Assembly (NCBI GenBank): GCA_001643675.2
Contig: LSRY02000064.1
Location: 1-64,000 of the forward strand
Direction of reading: 5' to 3'
DNA length: 64,000 bases
Source: Monocercomonoides exilis
Taxonomy: Eukaryota; Preaxostyla; Oxymonadida; Polymastigidae
In this document: in pieces, positions 58,650 through 64,000 of the stretch
Position numbering within the stretch: position 1 is the stretch's first letter
Layout: each line of letters begins with the position of its first letter
Program-made: the position numbers and the translations under genes
The notes under the pieces: model-generated
Seen by the model: the letters and a program-made list of their open reading frames with translations, nothing else
Told to the model about the DNA's origin: nothing
Databases searched by the model: none

Positions 58650-60509
58650 TTTTGATGAAAGTTCAGACTATAAATATTTGAAAAATTAATTCTTTTTTTT
58701 TTAAAAACATTTCTTGATAAGAAAAAAACATTCTTTCATAAAAAATATTTCATGTGGGGTCAGCTTTGATCTTTTAATTTGAGCCTTTCTTTTCACACCA
58801 CTCTCTTTTGTTTTTTATATCTAATTTACAAACCGTTGAAATTGAAAAAACAATATTTGTTAAGATATTCTTTTGTCTTTATTGTTCAAATTGTTAAAAA
58901 AAAAGTGAAAATAAAAAAAGATAAAGCAAAAGCCAAGAAAATAAAGATCTTTTTAAAACGTTTAAAAAAAATCGATGTTGTTGATTTCAATACATAAAGC
59001 ATTAAAAGGTTAAGCGCATAATCAACTGTGTAAAATAGAGGATGTGCTCTACTGACAATGTGCTGTCTTTGAACAGTATTTATCAAAACTTAAGAAAATG
59101 AAACAGATAAATAAAAATAAAGAATAATACCGCACAAAAATAGAATGTTTTGAACTTAATGCCTTCGCCACAGAAAGAACGAAAAGTTTTTGTTTTTAAG
59201 GAAATTTTCAAATCAAATTATGGTTTTTGTCCCATAAAATATATATTTACCAAATTATTTCATTTATATTTCATTTCAGTGTTTTCAATAATATCTCTTC
59301 TTGGAACAATTATTAAACAATTAATAATAAATTCAATGTTACGTTCTGATATTCGAGAATGAGCAAAAATGTTTGATTTTATTCTTTGCATTATGAATGT
59401 TAAAAATTTTTTTATTCTGAACATGAACAGAACATACGCAATAGTGAGATGATCAACAGTCATTCGAAAATAAGATCTGAAACTTAAAAAAATGAAATGA
59501 CTTGAAAATTACGAAATAATTATTCGATAAATGAAAATTCCTTGCAATGCAATAATAAAATCAAATTTGCTATTAGTTCTCTTTGTATCGAATTGAAGCA
59601 TCTGTAAATCAATCCACATGATAAAAAGAACGAATGGTGTGACTTTTCATTTATTTTTTTTAATAATTGAATGAAAAAATACTTTTATTTCAGCTTTTCT
59701 TATGATAATAGTTGTATTTTGGTTTGTCTTTCTTCGATATATGTGTGTTCTCTTATTCTCGTTTTTTTATTCTCATTATATAGATGGCAAACATTGGTTA
59801 ACTTATGACCATATGAAACTCTATTCACATTAGATCATGAAATGAATGATTTCTTCTAAAGTTTTTCCATGGATAAAACACACAATCATCACTATTGTTT
59901 CAAATACGATTAAACCAAAGTGACATTTGCACTATTCTGGGGGAGATAATTATGTGGATATGAGAAAGGCCAACACATGAAAAATATTACAAGTATCAGA
60001 TAAGTTTATTCAATAAAAATCAAATAATAAATTTACTGATTTGCTTTGGAAGTGTTCAAGGATTGTTCTGTATGCAAAATAAACTATTCAGTAGCAATCA
60101 GATCGGACAATTGTCTCATATACATTACTTTTTTCGTTTCATGAAAAGCAGCTCATATGAATTTCATAATCAACAAATACAGTCATTAAATGAATGAACA
60201 TTTTCGAAATTGTCTATTATATATTAAGTAACAAAAATGTTCACAACAAATAACTGAATGCGAAATTTGTTGGTTCACATTATAACAATATGGTTTGTTT
60301 GTAATTTCAAAATCGTTTTCAATTTCGTTTTTCAAAGTTTTTTTAAGGTGCTTTATGTTTTATTTTTTGTAATTGATTGTGTTATTTAAAAGCTGTATTA
60401 TAATAATTATCGATGAAATGAAAACTTTGTGAATTGATTCTAAAAAAATAATTGTTCAATCATTCTATTTTTGTTTATAATATTGTGTTGTTCTCAAATT
60501 CTTTTCTTT
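58650..60509. other. Non-coding left half of transposon H
   Basis: About 1.85 kb of AT-rich DNA with no convincing frame. It may hold a decayed cargo or simply filler DNA. Confidence 0.5.
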
Positions 60510-63026
60510 TCATAGTTTTTCGATATCATCATCCTCATCAAAGTCTGGATGCACAACGTACTCTTGTAAATATTTGCTTGTCATGGTTTTTATTGACCGA
60601 GTGGAGTATATCTTTGGTATGAAATGAGTTTTTGTTGTTTCACTAATATCTTCATTTGAATCTTCCGTATTATCCAAATTTTCATAATCTTGTTCGCTAT
60701 CATTTCTTAATCTCTTTTTCTTAATTTTCTCATTTTTTGAATGTGTTCGTGTTTTTTTTGAAGTTTGTGACGAAGATATGCTGCTGGAGGAAAAATCTGA
60801 TTCAGAACAGTTGCATTCAGATTGACTTTCTTCTGAACTGCTTGACGATTGTTCAGAAGCATGGACGCTTTTATGTTTCAATTTGGGAAATAGCTGCACA
60901 CCCAAAATGTTATCTTCTCCCTCCTGAGAATCTGAAGGTTCAGTCTCTTCTTCTGAGGAATGAACTTCGCAAATTGCTCTAATCTGTTCTGGAGATTGCT
61001 CCATCTTTTCAAGTGAATCTTCCGAAGAAACGTACTTTGGAATTTTCTTTGTTTGCTCTAAATCTGAACAATTGTCACATCCGCCAGAATTAATGAATTT
61101 TGTTTGTTTTTGTCGTTTTTTTTCATTTGTTAACAATTCCTTTTCTTTCTCATGCAACTCCCAATCTGTCAGAAACTCAGGGTCTGTGATACATTTGCCA
61201 GAAATGGACCAACGGCTTGTGTTTCTTGCAGGCTTCACTTCCGGAGGAAGAGAATCAAGAGTTTGATCCACAACATGTGCAATTGAGGATGAGGTGATGC
61301 CAGCCTCGAAAAAGCCATGTCTGATTGTTTTCGGTGCCAAAGCGTAATAAACACAATCTGCGATTGCTCTTACGAAAGGCATGAATTCATTTTTCATTTT
61401 TTTAATTGAAGGCTCATTTTTAACTTTTTTAAGTTGGCTTTTTAGTACTGCGTTTGGTCCGAGGTCCAAGGGTTGCAAAATGTGCGACGTATGTGCAGGA
61501 ATAACAACCACATCCACATTTTCAGATGCAAATTGCAACCACAGTTGAAGATTCTGCCTTGATGAATGACCGTCCAAGATGATAAGAGCAGGTGGAATGG
61601 GTTCGTTCTCCTCATCGCAGTTTGTCTTATCACTTTTATTGCTATTAAACTCTTTTTGTTGAATCCTTTCCGTTTCAGCTTCTTCTTTTAACCACCAATT
61701 GATTTCGTCGCAATTATCTTCATTTATCAATAAGCGAGAAGAACAAGAAGCGTCTTCCTCGAAAGAAGAAACAAAACCAACACAAGAATTATAAGTTTGA
61801 TCATCAACATCCGTTTGTTGTTCAGCAGAAGGCAAAGTGTGTTGCATATGAGAGTTTAAGTTGTCTGAAGAAACTTGTTGAAATTGAAGCGATACTCTTT
61901 GAGAAGAAATTTCACTGTTTGCTGCTTTTGAATTCACTAATTCTGAAATTGGATCTCCATCATCAGAAGAGACGCTTGCTGTTTTCGCTGTTTCTGAGAT
62001 GTGTGAATCTGTAAAGAATTCGCGATCATCTGAATGTCTGTTAACACGTGAAGTGATTTGCGCTGATTCTGAAATTGCATTTTCTTCATTTTGAATCTCT
62101 TCATGGCTTTGCATTTTCATTATTGATTGAAATGATAAACTGCTCTCTGTTTTTCCTTTTTTGATTTTTCTTTTTCATCTTTTCTTGAAAATATCGTTTT
62201 ATTCGAATCACATTTTGTCGTTGCTTTTGAATATTTGGCAGCACATTTTTCATCATTATTTCTTCAAATAAATTTTTTGTCATCCATCCTTTATTTGACG
62301 TGTGCAATATAAAATTTTCATCACTCCACTGTTCTTTTATTTCTTTTTCAAATTTGTTGGGTAATAGAAGATGTGAAGGAAGATGGCATCCATCTGCCCT
62401 TACAATAAAAAAGAAGAGTCAAATGATGAAGCGGAGGAATTTTCAAAGAAGGAACGAATTTGCATTTGCTCGAGACAACCCTTTTATTTTCTCTTTTGTC
62501 AGAAGATTGGCAACTTGTTTCATCCAATTGAAAGATCAATGAAGGATGATATTTTTTCTGTTTCATCAAGTTACGCAAGCGCGATAAAAAAGACAAAACA
62601 TTACTTTTCAATGAGGCCCTTATACGTGCATGATCAAGCTTAATTGGATGTATTGTTCTAAGTTGTTTGTGTCTAGAAAGAAAACCATATACCCAACGCA
62701 TGCTGGGCATTTCGATATAAACAGCAGATTTTTCAGAACGTTGTTTTCTAATTCTCCAAGCCTAAGTTTTTATAAATTAGCTGGAAAGAATAAAGAAATC
62801 AAACTATTCTCGGGATGTCTTTCAATGTTGGTTGAGTCGAAACATCATCCCAATTCAAAAGGATTTCTTCTAGCCTATCTTCTTCTTCCTCCGACAAATA
62901 TCTTGGCCTGCCGTTTTTCCCTGCAATTTCTCCTTTTGAAATCATTCGAAGTGCCCTTTGTTGACAATAATAGCTATTTCGTTCAGATTTATTGATGACA
63001 ATTTTTTCTTTTTTCATATCATCCAT
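60510..63026 (-). pseudogene. DDE transposase of element H with large acidic insertion, frameshifted
   Basis: From ATG 63,026: an N-terminal helix-turn-helix (GKNGRPRYLSEEEEDRLEE). A probable 43 bp intron (62,762-62,804) leads to MRWVYGFLSRHKQL and LIFQLDETS (first Asp). A one-base slip in a T run near 62,410 is needed to reach RADGCHLPSHLLLP and NKGWMTKNLFEE. A second shift near 62,110 enters the long frame 62,120-60,510. That frame contains about 180 acidic Ser/Glu/Asn-rich residues before LIILDGHSSRQN (second Asp) and PAHTSHILQPLDL (third Asp). An acidic/Ser-rich tail follows. Catalytic residues are intact. The shifts may be real decay, missed splicing or homopolymer errors. Confidence 0.78.
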
Positions 63027-63365
63027 TTATGAAAGTTGAATAATGTTCCAAAATATTGTTTTTCGATAAATATTATTTAATGATATGGGAAAAACAACCA
63101 TAACAGAATTAAAAAATATAAAAAAAACTATTTTAAAATCTATATTCAATTGTTAATAACTTTTGATATGAAATATTTGTTTTAAAGAAACTTTCCTTTC
63201 ATTTGAACTGAATTGTGCGGGTTTGTGCAAATGTGCGGGTTTATGCGCACACCATCATATTCTAATTTTGTTTTTAAAAATTTTTTAAATTTGATAATGA
63301 AACTTAATTTTTGTTTTATTTTGCAGTAAATTAATTGTGAAGTGAATTCAAAAAAGATCAATGCA

Positions 63366-64000
63366 TCAGTTATATCTTGAAAGTGAAGTGGAAAATAGAA
63401 GCAGCTCTTCCTTTTGAACCTTGCCCTTCTTTTGGCTTTCATTCTGTTGTTTTCCCTTCTTTGGACTTTGAGATGAAGTGAGTGTAGTTTTTTCTTTATT
63501 TGCCAATGCTCTTCGAGGGAGCAATGCTGCGATGCTGTCATCCATTCCAATCGGAGCAGAATTCCTTTCGCGCATAAACACTTCATCTGCCGCACTGCTT
63601 TCTTCGTTGCTTTTGTTCTGAAATGCATCTTTCTCATTCTTTCTTCCTTTCTTCTCTTCAAATTTCTTGTCTTGAGCTTTTGAAGAGCCACTTGTTTTTT
63701 TGGATGCTTTGTCTCCACCATTATTTGTTCCATCATGCGATTTTCTCTTATGATTGTCTTTTCCGCTTCCATTATGCTTCTTCCTTCCTTCAGAGTCTTC
63801 TCCTTCTCCTTTGCCTTTCCTTTCTTCTTCTCTTTGCTTCCTCTCCTTTTCTGCTTCTCTCTGTTTAGCTTCCTCTTCCTTTTTCTTCTTAGTGAGATCA
63901 GCAAGCGAAGGCATGCTTTCTTCCATCATGCCCAATTCTATTTGATCTCCAGGTGACACAAAGAAGCTTCCGCCAGCTGAAACTGAACTGTCTCTGATTT
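63366..64000 (-). CDS. Lys/Glu/Ser-rich protein, 3' part only (N-terminus beyond window)
   Basis: The frame is open from the right window edge (SSVSAGGSFFVSPGDQIELG) to a stop at 63,366. It has a short ordered segment (MMEESMPSLADLTKKKKEEE), then a strongly charged coiled-coil/disordered stretch (about 63,640-63,890) and a Lys/Gln-rich end. A motif APIGMDDSIAALLPRRALA near 63,500 is the most protein-like block. I do not recognise the family. Codon use resembles the giant gene rather than the transposons, so it is probably a host gene. Confidence 0.6.
   Translation of the reverse strand, partial: IRDSSVSAGGSFFVSPGDQIELGMMEESMPSLADLTKKKKEEEAKQREAEKERKQREEERKGKGEGEDSEGRKKHNGSGKDNHKRKSHDGTNNGGDKASKKTSGSSKAQDKKFEEKKGRKNEKDAFQNKSNEESSAADEVFMRERNSAPIGMDDSIAALLPRRALANKEKTTLTSSQSPKKGKQQNESQKKGKVQKEELLLFSTSLSRYN

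Larger units (their letters stand above)
58607..63256 (-). mobile_element. Pogo-like DNA transposon H (about 4.65 kb)
   Basis: Both ends carry, inverted, two tandem copies of the unit AAACCCGCACATTTGCAT (second copy truncated), starting at 58,615 and ending at 63,242. Outside these lie similar GATG(G)TG(T)GC stretches, taken here as the outermost bases. Target duplication was not resolved. The transposase occupies the right half; 58,650-60,500 has no recognisable gene. Confidence 0.8.

Overview
This is eukaryotic nuclear DNA from a small-genome protist. The host genes have many short GT-AG introns (44 to 159 bp). The tRNA genes are eukaryotic and the repeats are eukaryotic cut-and-paste DNA transposons. 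Serine-homopolymer proteins, kinases fused to repeat domains and polymorphic-repeat beta-helix proteins opening with a VYVDG-type motif recall oxymonads of the Blattamonas type (Preaxostyla). That assignment is inference. Stops of well-delimited genes include TAA, TAG and TGA, so I read the standard code.

Layout. 1-9,040 is the GC-richer part: an alpha-glucosidase (GH31) running off the left edge, a four-exon FAR-17a/AIG1-like membrane hydrolase and a protein kinase on the opposite strand. From about 9,050 the DNA turns AT-rich: a second AIG1-like paralogue with the same exon structure, then a complete seven-exon farnesyl/geranylgeranyl diphosphate synthase. 13,452-31,305 is one giant palindrome with about 3.4 kb arms and a 1.0 kb spacer. 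Each arm carries tRNA-Glu, tRNA-Asn and a 240 bp foldback MITE. The right arm alone was later interrupted by a 6.0 kb pogo-like transposon and a 3.9 kb 8-bp-TSD element. Both inserts carry broken pieces of beta-helix host genes.

32,187-42,700 is a transposon bed: two decayed pogo-like elements with reiterated GC-rich ends, two Harbinger/IS5-like DDE copies each with a conserved second ORF, a third MITE, and an intact three-exon DDE transposase gene. 42,800-58,400 returns to host genes: tRNA-Leu(AAG), an acylphosphatase-like gene divergent from a giant serine-rich protein (about 3,881 aa), and an iron-dependent alcohol dehydrogenase of the butanol dehydrogenase class. 58,607-63,256 is another pogo-like element, followed by the 3' part of a Lys/Glu/Ser-rich gene.

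The host genes do not form a pathway; they are separate housekeeping functions (glucan hydrolysis, lipid hydrolysis, isoprenoid chain synthesis, alcohol/aldehyde redox, signalling). The unusual content lies in the mobile and palindromic layer. Empty and filled insertion sites can be compared directly between the palindrome arms. Four transposons carry an 18-19 bp unit repeated in their ends, expanded to 13 copies in one of them. Exon coordinates were worked out by hand from reading frame, splice consensus and paralogue comparison.
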